Origin: JBAXTE01 sp964653595
GTDB taxonomy: Bacteria; Bacteroidota; Bacteroidia; Bacteroidales; WCHB1-69
NCBI GenBank assembly: GCA_964653595.1
Contig: CAZZHH010000015.1
Span: 5,156-69,155, forward strand
DNA length: 64,000 nucleotides
Reading direction: 5' to 3'
Under the pieces are notes generated by a model, which searched no databases, had not been told where the DNA came from, and saw only the letters and a list, made by a program, of their open reading frames with translations. A program made the position numbers and the translations under genes. Below are positions 47,201-55,042 of this stretch, in pieces (the first letter of the stretch is position 1; the number at the start of each line of letters is the position of its first letter).

Positions 47201-49259
47201 AGTTTACGCCACTTCCTGAAGCTGCACAGTTTTTTGAAGTTGCGCCACCACCACTTACAACGATATTGCCATCGTAAGATTGAACTAGTGTTGGGCTAAA
47301 TTTAACAAACACTTGCTGCGATAGATTACCTCCCGATGGAGTTAGTGTAAGCGTACTTGTATATGTCCCTCCCGATGTGGTTGAGTATGTAAATCCACTA
47401 AGCGCTGCAACAGTAACATTAGCAGTCGTTAAATTAGTCCCAGTTATAGTGAAACTCTCTGGACCTGCAGTTGTGTTTATGCAAACATTTTCGAAAGTGG
47501 GGAGGGAGGATAATGTGATTTCTGGATCTGTACTTGCATAACATGTCCAAGAAATATTATCTATTTTTACTTGATTATCAAGAGTTGAACGTATTTCAAC
47601 TACTACATTTCCTGATATATTTATAGCATTACTATAATTTTGGACAACATCACTATTCGGGTTTACAGTTATATCAGACCCAACTTGAGCCCCATTAACC
47701 CATACTTGTAATGTTCTAGCTTTAGTTCCAGTAAAAGCTCTAACATAGTCAAAAGATAATGTCCCAATTCCATTTAGATATGTTGGAGATGTCACTCGTC
47801 CAACATTCCAGCAAATAGCTTTTCCTGTTATTGTTTGATCAGTTCTCGCTGCAATTGCAGTCCAAGTAACTCCATTAGTTCCAGTCCAAGATCTATCTAA
47901 ATATGAAGACGGAGATGATGTAGGTATATTTGCAAAATCCTCTGTGCCACAATTACTGCTTGCCGCCGTTATAGTTTGAACCGTCGGGTTTGAAATAGTT
48001 CCAGTAGGCGAACCACTTGCAAAAGTTAAAGATAAACCGGTGCCTAATGCACTAATAGTTCTTGTTGGTGTTGCCGAAGCAGCAATATCGGCAGTAATCC
48101 AAAAATAGCCAGCGTTTCCGCTATTGATTGTTTGTGTCAAAGACCCAAAAGTAACAGTATTGCCTGTTAAAGGAATGGTTGTAGTTGAAGCCAAAGCAGT
48201 ACCAGGCATTGTAGTAGTTGAGCTATAATAAAGTTCAAACTTGGCAATATCTGTGGTTCCACCTCCTACATATGTTCCGGCAGTTGTAAATGCTACTGAA
48301 TTTAATATTGCATTGGCAACAGTTACGTCCGCTCTGAATTTACATAATACCACTTTTGTGGCACTTGCAACCGGTGTAGCATCGGTACTTACTTGAGCAA
48401 AACTTGTATTGCTTAATGCTATTGAAGGGACAGCGACAGCCGTAATATTAAAAGCACTACTTGTTGCATTGGATAATGAGCCTGACAAAGCCGTAAGCGT
48501 TAAGCCTGTCCCCGTTGCAGTATGCGTTAATGTTCCTGCTGTGTTTACATTACTTGCCCATGTCCCTGCAACTGGTGTTCCAGTAAGAGTACCTGATGAA
48601 GTAAAACTTACAGCCGTTGAATAATCTAAATCTGTATTATTGTTGGCATCGTATGCTTTTACTGTTGGCGAAGTAGCCATGGCAACATTTATTGTAGTAT
48701 TGGCAGGTTGTTGTATAAATGCTAGTTTGGTTGCCGTTACTTCTATTCTATTGGCATCGCCTGTGGATGAACTAACCGCACCACCAGCATTAGCAGCAGC
48801 AAATGCAGAACCAGCAGCATCCGCAGTGGTTGAATTGACCGTAAAACTAAATTGTTGATTATCGGTAACCGATGAATTAAAACTCGCTCGTAATGTAAAG
48901 GTTTTAGAACCCCCATCAGCGGCGGTTAAACCTGTTAAACCGCTAAATGATACTGTGCCAGAACTTACCGCAACTTCCGAAATTTCGGTTGTACCATCAT
49001 AAATAGCTAGTCTTCTAATATTTGCCCAATTATTAACCGTAAAGTTTATTGCGGTTAAACTTGTTCCCAAAGCATCTGCATCGGTAGTGGCACCCCCATC
49101 ACGAATATCAAATTTTGCAACTTCTATACTATTCGCATCATTAACAATATCTGTAGATTGATAGCTCTCATAAGCGATATTGGTTGGTTCAGTAAATGTT
49201 GTATTACGGATAATGTCGGAAGCAATGGAGTTTGTAGAACTTGCAGGTGTGACACTTGC
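41262..49259 (-). CDS. Giant T9SS adhesin-like protein, downstream part (after in-frame TAG)
   Basis: About 2665 codons open in the same frame as the 262-codon segment upstream, split from it by one TAG; the first usual start codon after the break is TTG at 49070. The protein is a chain of beta-rich domains: fibronectin-III-like (YAPTITSPTSASVTTTTALL), MAM/choice-of-anchor-like (LPWNEGFESLASVGTN), several Ig-like ones, a lamin-tail-like or unclassified domain (FKPGELLVVGFDASV), a long right-handed-repeat stretch (LTLNGAMNRTTGTLTTNG type), and the T9SS sorting domain (VNPNPFNEVLTIRISG to FKVVKR). Likely a surface adhesin or filament. It cannot be exported without the signal peptide located before the TAG. 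Confidence 0.85.
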   Translation of the reverse strand, partial: ASVTPASSTNSIASDIIRNTTFTEPTNIAYESYQSTDIVNDANSIEVAKFDIRDGGATTDADALGTSLTAINFTVNNWANIRRLAIYDGTTEISEVAVSSGTVSFSGLTGLTAADGGSKTFTLRASFNSSVTDNQQFSFTVNSTTADAAGSAFAAANAGGAVSSSTGDANRIEVTATKLAFIQQPANTTINVAMATSPTVKAYDANNNTDLDYSTAVSFTSSGTLTGTPVAGTWASNVNTAGTLTHTATGTGLTLTALSGSLSNATSSAFNITAVAVPSIALSNTSFAQVSTDATPVASATKVVLCKFRADVTVANAILNSVAFTTAGTYVGGGTTDIAKFELYYSSTTTMPGTALASTTTIPLTGNTVTFGSLTQTINSGNAGYFWITADIAASATPTRTISALGTGLSLTFASGSPTGTISNPTVQTITAASSNCGTEDFANIPTSSPSSYLDRSWTGTNGVTWTAIAARTDQTITGKAICWNVGRVTSPTYLNGIGTLSFDYVRAFTGTKARTLQVWVNGAQVGSDITVNPNSDVVQNYSNAINISGNVVVEIRSTLDNQVKIDNISWTCYASTDPEITLSSLPTFENVCINTTAGPESFTITGTNLTTANVTVAALSGFTYSTTSGGTYTSTLTLTPSGGNLSQQVFVKFSPTLVQSYDGNIVVSGGGATSKNCAASGSGVNYAPTITSPTSASVTTTTALLGGNITDLGCSNVTKRGIFWSTTSGFADGTGTEVSTTAGAPYSTGAFTVNVSGLSASTVYYFKAFTENSIGRVYTSQGTFSTACTAITSLPWNEGFESLASVGTNVFPPCWYKENGDWQSADASTNSYNDPRTGSKYITNTYSATNEYIWTPGFTLTAGISYDFSFWYVGDGNAGWTGEVFYNTNQQSTGATQLGSAFITSSTTSVDTYGEVVSTFTPSSTGTYYFAIRVNANLTPWYIGYDDFQLKSSVIEPEPTNHATAFTCGTTTASSIPLTWSDATGTTTPHGYLVKWSSIGYGSIIAPADGTPEANGADVINIAYGLETVDINGLLANTTYYFKIFSYTNSGSFIDYKTDGTVLSTSCSTIDGPCIEESFEGTFPPTDWTNSGTIEKTSGGCEGTKHIAFNGSGDFIVSPSFNNPQTLTFDYKRSTNSDTWELKVQIGSSSTGPWTDIETINTLTTTCTSANINLSSYNSQSGLYLKFIDTRASGTAERYLDNIVVQCQSTPSIAISGSDPSNDDFIAGSINNTIYRISATTGGGQSQDITEISFRIDAVASNLNALVSNYKLYFSTNNLLDAGDILIESEALISAADFQNVTFTGFTQTISAGTTGYFFITTDILTNAVIGEEIQVSTPDVVFTTTGSATSSENYATANTHEIMDSPSDVIAVIGSESNIVSSVINTAGPLTNAQGTKVWEFTVRDGGAAGDVDSKSTIVTGLTLTQNSGNSVNDWADAIESCDLFDANGNHLDQATLSATQIVFSGFSFTVPDNQQRTFSVRLTVQTNPNNNGTNNDGDDFVFNLSNTNITANASGSQFGTFTSISSANGKNVLDVTATVLEFVQQPSDVGVNAIMNPYVTIRGKDANGNIDNGPLVVSITSDGTLDVTPKTASITNGLATFGNIIHTAIATDRKLTASATGATSVNSAVFDILDVTTFKPGELLVVGFDASVNSGSDDAIYLLTLVDVKPGTRFKWVNSRFEAGAAANDRTMHWGGSGDEAYDNPAYIELAWNGASSIPAGSIISFETYGTTNTVLQNPRINGVSNTDLISTGYSGGANVSASNGDQMWIIQGYFTPYGTVGVDRYSILTGNVLFGLTSREPWVLIEDVVSTSATTRESRLHPDIECFNLTLPGTNGYSYYKNGTGGNPGAPIHTGTRRDLIMSIQNASNWISGGGTDDINFSEEWIASTATPTASDKIGKRFTISASTNSDGTWVGGASGNTTDWFYCGNWEGLTVPDHETDVIVPNVTNAPVVDGNASNVDAQKYDFVAACNSLTINTSGSLTVDDNVDTLKIYGNLLNDGTLDANGTTGGQIFIAGNWTNNGSFDEGTSNVTFNGTSQFIETNSASESFYNINFINGATILNDPISANDINIANSGLLNSNAKGISLTGKWINYNQAAFTESTGTVTFNGSIQQTITTAGGEIFNNLTLNKSAESLVANCNVTVNGDIDLTDDIFDFRNYILTLNGAMNRTTGTLTTNGSSSLIIGGTGAIGGLYFTGGAANLYDFTLNRTSSGSATLTNNLTVGNLVTLTNGDLQLSNHHLLINGNLVSSNGYFAGTNLSELTINGSGTLTGNVQFSSGNQILRNLNINRNAGLINMGCNLQIDGTATMSNGELVTGLSNRIDLTTIGTLIETPINPTGFITGNVKATREIGTGSQTFGGIGLNITENSGVNSTVVTRVTGTKLQGNLNCCASNWSIERYFDIVPTSNSGLNASMEFSYFEHELDGVSEVDLLFFKANLPFGGDNPWSEQTGIGNTASNTVSISSLSGFSRWTVAPKLKPLPVELISFSAKCNTNEVELMWSTASEINNYNFEVQKSDDGILWYYIGTVTGAGNSSSVINYKYSDKVNGNNYYYRLKQVDFDGKSEVYGPIVVNCQNSNEVQISVNPNPFNEVLTIRISGEEQQLTVSLMDATGKLVMENQVVITGTFDLNTSTLAPGIYALKVLGNETNQVFKVVKR

Positions 49260-50048
49260 CTATGTTGTGCCAACACGAATACCATCAAATCGAGCAAGAG
49301 TACTAGCATTCCATTGTCTTATTGAAATAGCTGATAAACTTGTTGCATCTGTTTGAGTAGGTGCTATAGAAATATCAGCTGTTGGCTCTGAACCGCCTAA
49401 AGCAGGATTTACCCACATTTCAACACCATCATCATTTGTCGATCCAGAGTTAAATGTATATTTAATAACTACAAAATATGTTGTATTTGTGGCGTAATTC
49501 GTTGCAACATAGGTAGCGGCTTCGCCGCTTTTAGACAGTCCGAAATTTACATTGCCTGATACTAATCTTAGCCAAAATCTACCAAAAAAAGTGGTATTAT
49601 TTTGATTTAAGTGCAAACTATATCCTTCTGTGGTAGTTGTAATAGCAGTATTAATCATAAACGAGTAGTAAACACTACCTGAACTAGTTGATGTGAAAGA
49701 TTTATTTACATCCTCCCCATTTCCAGAGGCAGATGTTGCATTACCAACACCAGAAGACAAGTAGTTTGTATATGATAATCCAGGACTTGCAATAGTCATT
49801 GGAGTTGTTCCAGAACCACTATGAGCCACCCAACCATTTGCTGTTAAATTTGTTCCAACAGTTCCTGAAAAATCATCGACTAATAATGATTGTCCCCAGC
49901 TCAAGTTACTCCAGCCCAACGTCATCAGAAACAGTGGCAAAATCAATAGCCATTTCCGGGTGGTGGCATTTTTTGTAAGTGAATTACTTTTTTGGTTTCC
50001 GATTCCGCGGTAGTTTTGCGAAAGTTGGTTAATAATGGTTGTATTCAT
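49260..50048 (-). CDS. Giant adhesin, signal peptide and first domain (ends at in-frame TAG)
   Basis: A 262-residue N-terminal segment: a charged leader, a signal peptide (WLLILPLFLMTLGWSNLSWGQ, about 34-53 core) and a jelly-roll-like domain (LLVDDFSGTVGTNLTANGW to FDGIRVGTT). It stops at TAG 49262-49260, but the next codons (GCA AGT GTC ACA, ASVT) continue the same frame into the giant gene. Related domains usually continue IR.GT.WA.V, so the TAG probably replaced a TGG (Trp). As it stands this part would be exported without a sorting domain. Confidence 0.85.
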   Translation of the reverse strand: MNTTIINQLSQNYRGIGNQKSNSLTKNATTRKWLLILPLFLMTLGWSNLSWGQSLLVDDFSGTVGTNLTANGWVAHSGSGTTPMTIASPGLSYTNYLSSGVGNATSASGNGEDVNKSFTSTSSGSVYYSFMINTAITTTTEGYSLHLNQNNTTFFGRFWLRLVSGNVNFGLSKSGEAATYVATNYATNTTYFVVIKYTFNSGSTNDDGVEMWVNPALGGSEPTADISIAPTQTDATSLSAISIRQWNASTLARFDGIRVGTT

Positions 50049-50120
50049 AATCTTTTTTTATATCTTAATCTCTTTTTTAATCAATTTTTAACTTCTCATT
50101 TTTTATCCCATTTTTTATAG

Positions 50121-50187
50121 AAAAAAAGTTTGCTAAAATTTAATGCTTAATTTCTCTACAAAATACACTCATCCAAATCTAAAAATC
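50121..50187 (-). promoter_or_regulatory. Upstream element of the giant adhesin
   Basis: Same blocks as at 40140-40206 (AAAAAGTTTGCTAAAATTT; CTACAAAATACACTCATCC). 50188-50397 beyond it is AT-rich with no gene. Confidence 0.55.
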
Positions 50188-50397
50188 GAAGTATACAAAG
50201 ATAAGTACATTATTATTATACAAAGGTTAAGTCATTGTTATCATTTTTTGTTCTTTTTGGTGGAAGCATTCTGATTTGTTTTTTAATAGAAATGAATTAT
50301 AAATAATAGAAAATTGTAAAAAATAACTTAATTTGTTTGATTTTTATGTATTAATTTGAGAGTGGTTTTCTGCTTTCATTCTCCATAATTTATATTA

Positions 50398-50730
50398 GCC
50401 ACTAAGGCACTAAGACACTAAGTTATTTTGCTTGTAGGAATTCGATGAAGAGGTGGAAAAGTAGCGCGGCGGGTATAAAAGAATGGAACGCTGAGGACGC
50501 AGAGGAATGAATTAGTTCGTTGCTACTGAAGACGAATTCCGCAAAGAATCGCAGAGGCTACGCGTGCTTTTTTGGGAGTGGTAAAGGAGCGAAGTGGGAA
50601 TGTAGCGCGAAGCGGGTATGAAGGAATGGAACGCAGAGGACGCAGATAGTTATGATGTTCGCGGATTTTTTTAGAATGGCCAAGTAAATAAATGACGGGT
50701 AGCTAACCACTCAGCTACTTTGCCACCCAG
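50398..50730. repeat. Dispersed repeat block C
   Basis: 333 bp closely matching block B (40597-40930), same orientation, including GAATTCCGCAAAGAATCGCAG and GTTATGATGTTCGCGGATTT. B and C flank the giant adhesin gene. Confidence 0.85.
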
Positions 50731-50747
50731 CCACTCTGTTCCTACTC

Positions 50748-51215
50748 CTTTGCGTAACTCTGCTCTTTTGCGACCTCTGCGTCCATCTTACCTTGCGTAA
50801 CTCAACTCTTCCACGCTCTCTGCGTCCATCCACCTTTGCGTAACTCTGCTCTTTTGCGACCTCTGCGTCCATCTTACCTTGCGTAACTCAACTCTTCCAC
50901 GTTCTCTGCGTCCATCCACCTTTGCGTAACTCTGCTCTTTTGCGACCTCTGCGTCCCTCCACCTTTGCGNNNNNNNNNNNNNNNNNNNNNNNNNNNNNNN
51001 NNNNNNNNNNNNNNNNNNNNNNNNNNNNNNNNNNNNNNNNNNNNNNNNNNNNNNNNNNNNNNNNNNNNNCTCTGCGTCCCTCCACCTTTGCGTAACTCTG
51101 CTCTTTTGCGACCTCTGCGTCCATCTTCCCATGCGTAACTCAACTCTTCCACGTTCTCTGCGTCCCTCCACCTTTGCGAAACTCTGCTCTTTCACGCTCT
51201 CTGCGTCCCTTCAGC
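50748..51215. repeat. 86-bp (2 x 43) tandem array interrupted by N gap
   Basis: CTTTGCG(T/A)AACTCTGCTCTT units start at 50748, 50834, 50920 and 50963, and after the gap at 51086 and 51172; intervals are 86, 86, 43 and 86 bp. Two alternating 43-bp subunits make each 86-bp unit. No protein is encoded. 51216-51300 holds scrambled copies of the 37545 repeat. Confidence 0.9.
50970..51069. other. Assembly gap (100 N)
   Basis: Exactly 100 undetermined bases lie inside the tandem array; the round number suggests a placeholder rather than a measured length. Confidence 0.95.
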
Positions 51216-51348
51216 CTCGCATCGCGCTCTTGGTCACTCGGTCACTTGTTCACCTCTTTTCACTTTTCACGTACCCCTTTTCACGCTCTCTACGTCCCTT
51301 CGATCAACCTCATAATTCAAAAAATCCTAAAAAAACAAAAGCACTCAT

Positions 51349-51376
51349 CTTGTTAACATAAAAAGTTGTAATTTTG
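51349..51376 (+). promoter_or_regulatory. Promoter of the surE operon
   Basis: CTTG (51349-51352) and TAATTTTG (51369-51376, exact -7 match) lie 68 bp before the surE ATG. Confidence 0.55.
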
Positions 51377-51444
51377 ACGAATTGAAATCATTATCTGACC
51401 AGGATATGAATTTCAAACTCAATTTATAAAGGTTAATAATCCGA

Positions 51445-52239
51445 ATGAAAACACCTACAATTTTAATTGTCAACGACGATGGTATTTCGGCAAAGGGAAT
51501 ACGCAGTTTAATAGAGGTAGCAAAATCCTATGGCAACATAGTGGTTGTTGCTCCCGATGGTCCTAGAAGTGGAATGAGTCATGCCATTACCATGCATACA
51601 CCTCTTCGAATAAAAAAAGTAACGGAATACGAAAATGTAGTCGAGTATATCACCAATGGGACCCCTGTCGACTGTGTAAAACTAGCCCACAAGGTGGTGT
51701 TAAAACAATATCCTGATTTAGTTCTTTCGGGAATAAATCATGGTGCAAATACAGCCATCAGTTTGTTGTATTCTGGCACGATGGCGGCTGCCTTAGAAGC
51801 TGCTTTTGAAGGAGTTCCATCGGTTGGTTTTTCGTTGTTGAGTTTTGATGCAAATGCCGATTTTACGACATCAAAAGAGGTGGTAAAAGAAATATTAGAG
51901 GCCATTCTTAAAAATAAAATGCCCGTAAAGGGTTGCTTAAATGTCAATATTCCAGATGTACCTGTCGACAAAATAAAGGGGTTGAAAATTACTCGTCAAG
52001 CAAAAGGGTATTGGAAAGAGGATTTAGTGCCTCATCTCGATCCCCAAGGTCATCCCTATTATTGGCTTACGGGTGAATTTCACAACCAAGATTCTGGCAC
52101 CGATACCGATGTGTGGGCTGTTGAAAACAATTATGTATCCATTCAACCAGTTCACTTCGATCTTACCGATTATTCCCGTTGCAATCAATACGATTTTCTT
52201 GTCGATCTTCAATTATCAACCAATCTTATAAACAATTAA
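51445..52239 (+). CDS. surE: 5'/3'-nucleotidase SurE
   Basis: A 264-residue metal-dependent nucleotidase that removes phosphate from nucleoside monophosphates in the cytoplasm. The active-site aspartates are Asp11 and Asp12 (VNDDG); SGMSHAITMH, NGTPVDCVKLA and SGINHGANT (metal-binding Asn) follow. The length is normal. It starts the operon surE, small membrane protein, lpxB; the next ATG is 2 bp after its stop. Confidence 0.96.
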   Translation: MKTPTILIVNDDGISAKGIRSLIEVAKSYGNIVVVAPDGPRSGMSHAITMHTPLRIKKVTEYENVVEYITNGTPVDCVKLAHKVVLKQYPDLVLSGINHGANTAISLLYSGTMAAALEAAFEGVPSVGFSLLSFDANADFTTSKEVVKEILEAILKNKMPVKGCLNVNIPDVPVDKIKGLKITRQAKGYWKEDLVPHLDPQGHPYYWLTGEFHNQDSGTDTDVWAVENNYVSIQPVHFDLTDYSRCNQYDFLVDLQLSTNLINN

Positions 52240-52241
52240 AA

Positions 52242-52523
52242 ATGAATAAATTAAGAACCGATACTATTTGGATGGGGATTCTTTTGGGAACTCTTTTACC
52301 CTGTATCGTATTTGGAATTTTTTACCTTGTTGGTATTGGATTAGATGCTAGTAGCGGCAAACAACAGGTACTTCAACCCAAAACAATAGCGCTGATTAGC
52401 ATCTTTACCAATCTTTTTACCCTTCGATTTTACCTCATGAAATTAAAATTCGACCGCACGGGTAGAGGAATATTGTTGATGACGTTTATCATGACTTTAC
52501 TTTATTTCGGATTATATCTTTAA
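52242..52523 (+). CDS. Small inner-membrane protein between surE and lpxB
   Basis: A 93-residue protein with three hydrophobic segments (about 10-31, 48-64, 75-92). No motif is recognised. The ATG at 52242 immediately follows surE; an in-frame upstream start would overlap surE by 60 bp. The same small gene sits between surE and lpxB in other Bacteroidetes, hinting at an envelope role, but this is only context. Confidence 0.82.
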   Translation: MNKLRTDTIWMGILLGTLLPCIVFGIFYLVGIGLDASSGKQQVLQPKTIALISIFTNLFTLRFYLMKLKFDRTGRGILLMTFIMTLLYFGLYL

Positions 52524-52526
52524 TGG

Positions 52527-53654
52527 ATGAAATATTATATCATTTCAGGTGAAGCTTCGGGAGATATGCATGCAGCAAATCTAATGCATGAACTCAATAA
52601 ATTGGATACATCTGCCCAATATCGCTGTTGGGGTGGCGATTTAATGCACGCACAAGGTGGCGAAGTAGTGAAACATTATCGCGATTTAGCATTTATGGGG
52701 TTTGCCGAAGTGGTGATGAACATTCGAACCATTTCTCAAAATCTCTCTTTTTGCAAAAAGGATATTCTGACTTTTAAACCCGATGCCATTGTGTTGGTCG
52801 ACTATCCCGGATTTAACCTGCGTATTGCTAAGTTTGCTAAGCAAAACGGGTTTTTGGTCTATTACTATATTTCCCCTCAGATTTGGGCATGGAAAAAGTC
52901 AAGAGTCCATCAAATAAAAAAGAATATCGATAAAGTGTTTTGTATCCTGCCTTTTGAAGCCGACTTTTATGCAAAATATAAGTATACTGCGGATTACGTC
53001 GGTCACCCATTATTAGACGAAATTCGAAAACACAACCTGGTTTCTATCTCTTCCACCCTTGAGGAGTTGAAACAGAAAGACAGTCGCCCAATTATAGCAC
53101 TGCTTCCCGGAAGTAGAAAGCAGGAGATTTCAAAAATATTACCCTCTATGGTTGCTATTGTGGACTCTTTTCCACAATTTCAGTTTATCGTTTCTGGCGT
53201 AAAATGGCAACCCGAACAATTGTATCACACTGCCATGGGGGGCCGAACCTTACCCATTTTATGGGGCGATACATACTACCTCTTGCAGAATAGCTATGCT
53301 GCCATTGTTACTTCGGGGACAGCAACCTTAGAGACAGCTCTCTTCAACGTCCCTCAAGTGGTGCTTTACAAAGCAAACAGTGTGTCGTATAGAATAGCCA
53401 AACAGATTGTAAAAGGAATAGATTATATCTCGCTTCCCAACTTAATAATGAGTAAAAGGGTGGTGACAGAGTTGATTCAACACGATTGTAATTCCGAAAA
53501 AATACAACATGAGTTGAAACAAATCACCGAAAATCCGATTGCAAGAAACAAAATGTTGGAAGATTATCATCAGTTGCACCAAAAATTAGGAGATGGAAAT
53601 GCTTCGTTAAAAACTGCTAAATTATTATACGATCATTTGTTGTTTGATAAATAA
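52527..53654 (+). CDS. lpxB: Lipid-A-disaccharide synthase
   Basis: A 375-residue glycosyltransferase joining UDP-diacylglucosamine and 2,3-diacylglucosamine-1-phosphate to lipid A disaccharide at the inner-membrane face. Motifs: SGEASGDMHA near the start, DYPGFNLRIAK, YYISPQIWAWKKSR, ALLPGSRKQEI and SGTATLETAL. The length is normal. It starts 3 bp after the small membrane gene. Together with LptE it shows an LPS-bearing outer membrane. Confidence 0.95.
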   Translation: MKYYIISGEASGDMHAANLMHELNKLDTSAQYRCWGGDLMHAQGGEVVKHYRDLAFMGFAEVVMNIRTISQNLSFCKKDILTFKPDAIVLVDYPGFNLRIAKFAKQNGFLVYYYISPQIWAWKKSRVHQIKKNIDKVFCILPFEADFYAKYKYTADYVGHPLLDEIRKHNLVSISSTLEELKQKDSRPIIALLPGSRKQEISKILPSMVAIVDSFPQFQFIVSGVKWQPEQLYHTAMGGRTLPILWGDTYYLLQNSYAAIVTSGTATLETALFNVPQVVLYKANSVSYRIAKQIVKGIDYISLPNLIMSKRVVTELIQHDCNSEKIQHELKQITENPIARNKMLEDYHQLHQKLGDGNASLKTAKLLYDHLLFDK

Positions 53655-53683
53655 GTGCTATTTTAGCATTTCAAATTAACAAT

Positions 53684-54841
53684 ATGCTCAAAAAAATTAA
53701 CCAGTTTCTTCTCGTCATCGTTTTTCTCTGTTTTGTAAATCACGGATTCTCACTCAATTTAGATATACGCATATTTGCATCAAGTAAAATTACCCAACTC
53801 ACTTTTACACCTATTTCCGGTAAATATTCCCTTAGCGCCGATAACCTTATTTTGAATTTCGACTTATACAAGACTAACTCTATTGAATTAAAAGTGGTGA
53901 ATGGCAAAATTCAAATTTCCAAAAACAATACGATACTTGGGCAATGTCTGGAACTAAATATGGAGCACTCAGGCTTGGTAAATGCTTTTAATATTAAAAC
54001 CAATGCCACCAAACATCCCGAACGCGTATACGACGATGAGTTAAGAGTGAAAGTGGAAAACAACGAATTGGTGATTATCAACAGAGTCAATTTAGAACGA
54101 TATGTTGCCGGAGTAGTGCAGTCGGAAGTGTTGGGAAGTAGCATGGATGTCGAATTTTTTAAAATTCAAGCCATCATCGCACGTACCTATACGCTCACCA
54201 ACATTATGAAGCACATGAAAGATGGATATAATTTATGCGACGAAACTCACTGTCAGGCTTACTATCGTAGGTGTAATAATTCTGATATCATGATGGCTGT
54301 TTCGCAAACATTTTGTGATGTTATTGTCGATGAAAATGGCAAACTTATCTCTGCCGCTTTTCATTCCAACAGTGGAGGTCAAACTCAAAATTCGGAAGAT
54401 GTATGGACAATTTCTACATCTTACCTTCGGTCGGTTGTCGACACCTTTAGTATGGGTGGAAGAAATTATCAGTGGGAGACCAAAATTCCGAAACAAAAGT
54501 GGTTAGATTATTTTAAAAGCTATTACCCATACATCGCCGAAAATAGTGAAAAACAGAAACAACTCTGTAATTTTGCCCAAGAGAAACGCCAACGTTTTAT
54601 TTTAGATTCCATCCCCTCACGGAATGTTCGCACCTATTTCAAACTCAAATCTTCTTTCTTTAGTGTGTCCGAAGAGAAAGATCAAATAACTGTGAAAGGT
54701 CGTGGATACGGTCATGGAGTTGGCTTATCTCAAGAGGGTGCGATTAAAATGGTGAAACTTGGAAAAAATTATGATCAGGTGATTAAGTTTTACTACCAAG
54801 GGGTAAGAATTGTGAAGTATACCGATATTTTAAAATTTTAA
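53684..54841 (+). CDS. SpoIID/LytB-domain exported protein
   Basis: A 385-residue protein with a signal peptide (about 1-23). It carries the SpoIID pattern: NLERYVAGVVQSEV, FFKIQAIIARTYTL, CDETHCQAY, FHSNSGGQTQNSEDVW and the final GRGYGHGVGLSQEGA. In spore-formers SpoIID is a peptidoglycan lytic transglycosylase; in non-sporulating Bacteroidetes the homolog is presumably a cell-wall enzyme or activator of an amidase. The catalytic Glu is likely in VQSEV. It follows lpxB by 29 bp. Confidence 0.88.
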   Translation: MLKKINQFLLVIVFLCFVNHGFSLNLDIRIFASSKITQLTFTPISGKYSLSADNLILNFDLYKTNSIELKVVNGKIQISKNNTILGQCLELNMEHSGLVNAFNIKTNATKHPERVYDDELRVKVENNELVIINRVNLERYVAGVVQSEVLGSSMDVEFFKIQAIIARTYTLTNIMKHMKDGYNLCDETHCQAYYRRCNNSDIMMAVSQTFCDVIVDENGKLISAAFHSNSGGQTQNSEDVWTISTSYLRSVVDTFSMGGRNYQWETKIPKQKWLDYFKSYYPYIAENSEKQKQLCNFAQEKRQRFILDSIPSRNVRTYFKLKSSFFSVSEEKDQITVKGRGYGHGVGLSQEGAIKMVKLGKNYDQVIKFYYQGVRIVKYTDILKF

Positions 54842-55042
54842 TCCAAATTGCCCATAAAAAATGGTGTAATCAATTAACAAACTGTTCATTATTCCATGAT
54901 AACATAACGTTCATGCTGAGTGACTTGCTTTTTTTCATTGATTATCTTTTTTAAACACAAAAGAATCCATAGAAGATTTAAGAAAAGCGTATTATCCACC
55001 ATACAAGGGTTCATCTGCCAAATTAAACTACCTAATCAACAC

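Noticed and set aside
49260..49262. Recoding of TAG as an amino acid
   Set aside because: Other genes here end normally at TAG (for example at 1238-1240 and 20556-20558), so TAG works as a stop; a local mutation is simpler.
50788..51195. Repeat-encoded ORFs on the minus strand
   Set aside because: They cross the N gap and only translate the tandem repeat; several frames are open because of the period.
50748..51215. CRISPR array
   Set aside because: The array is continuous 43/86-bp units without unique spacers and no cas genes are present; the same applies to the AT repeat at 33328-33455.
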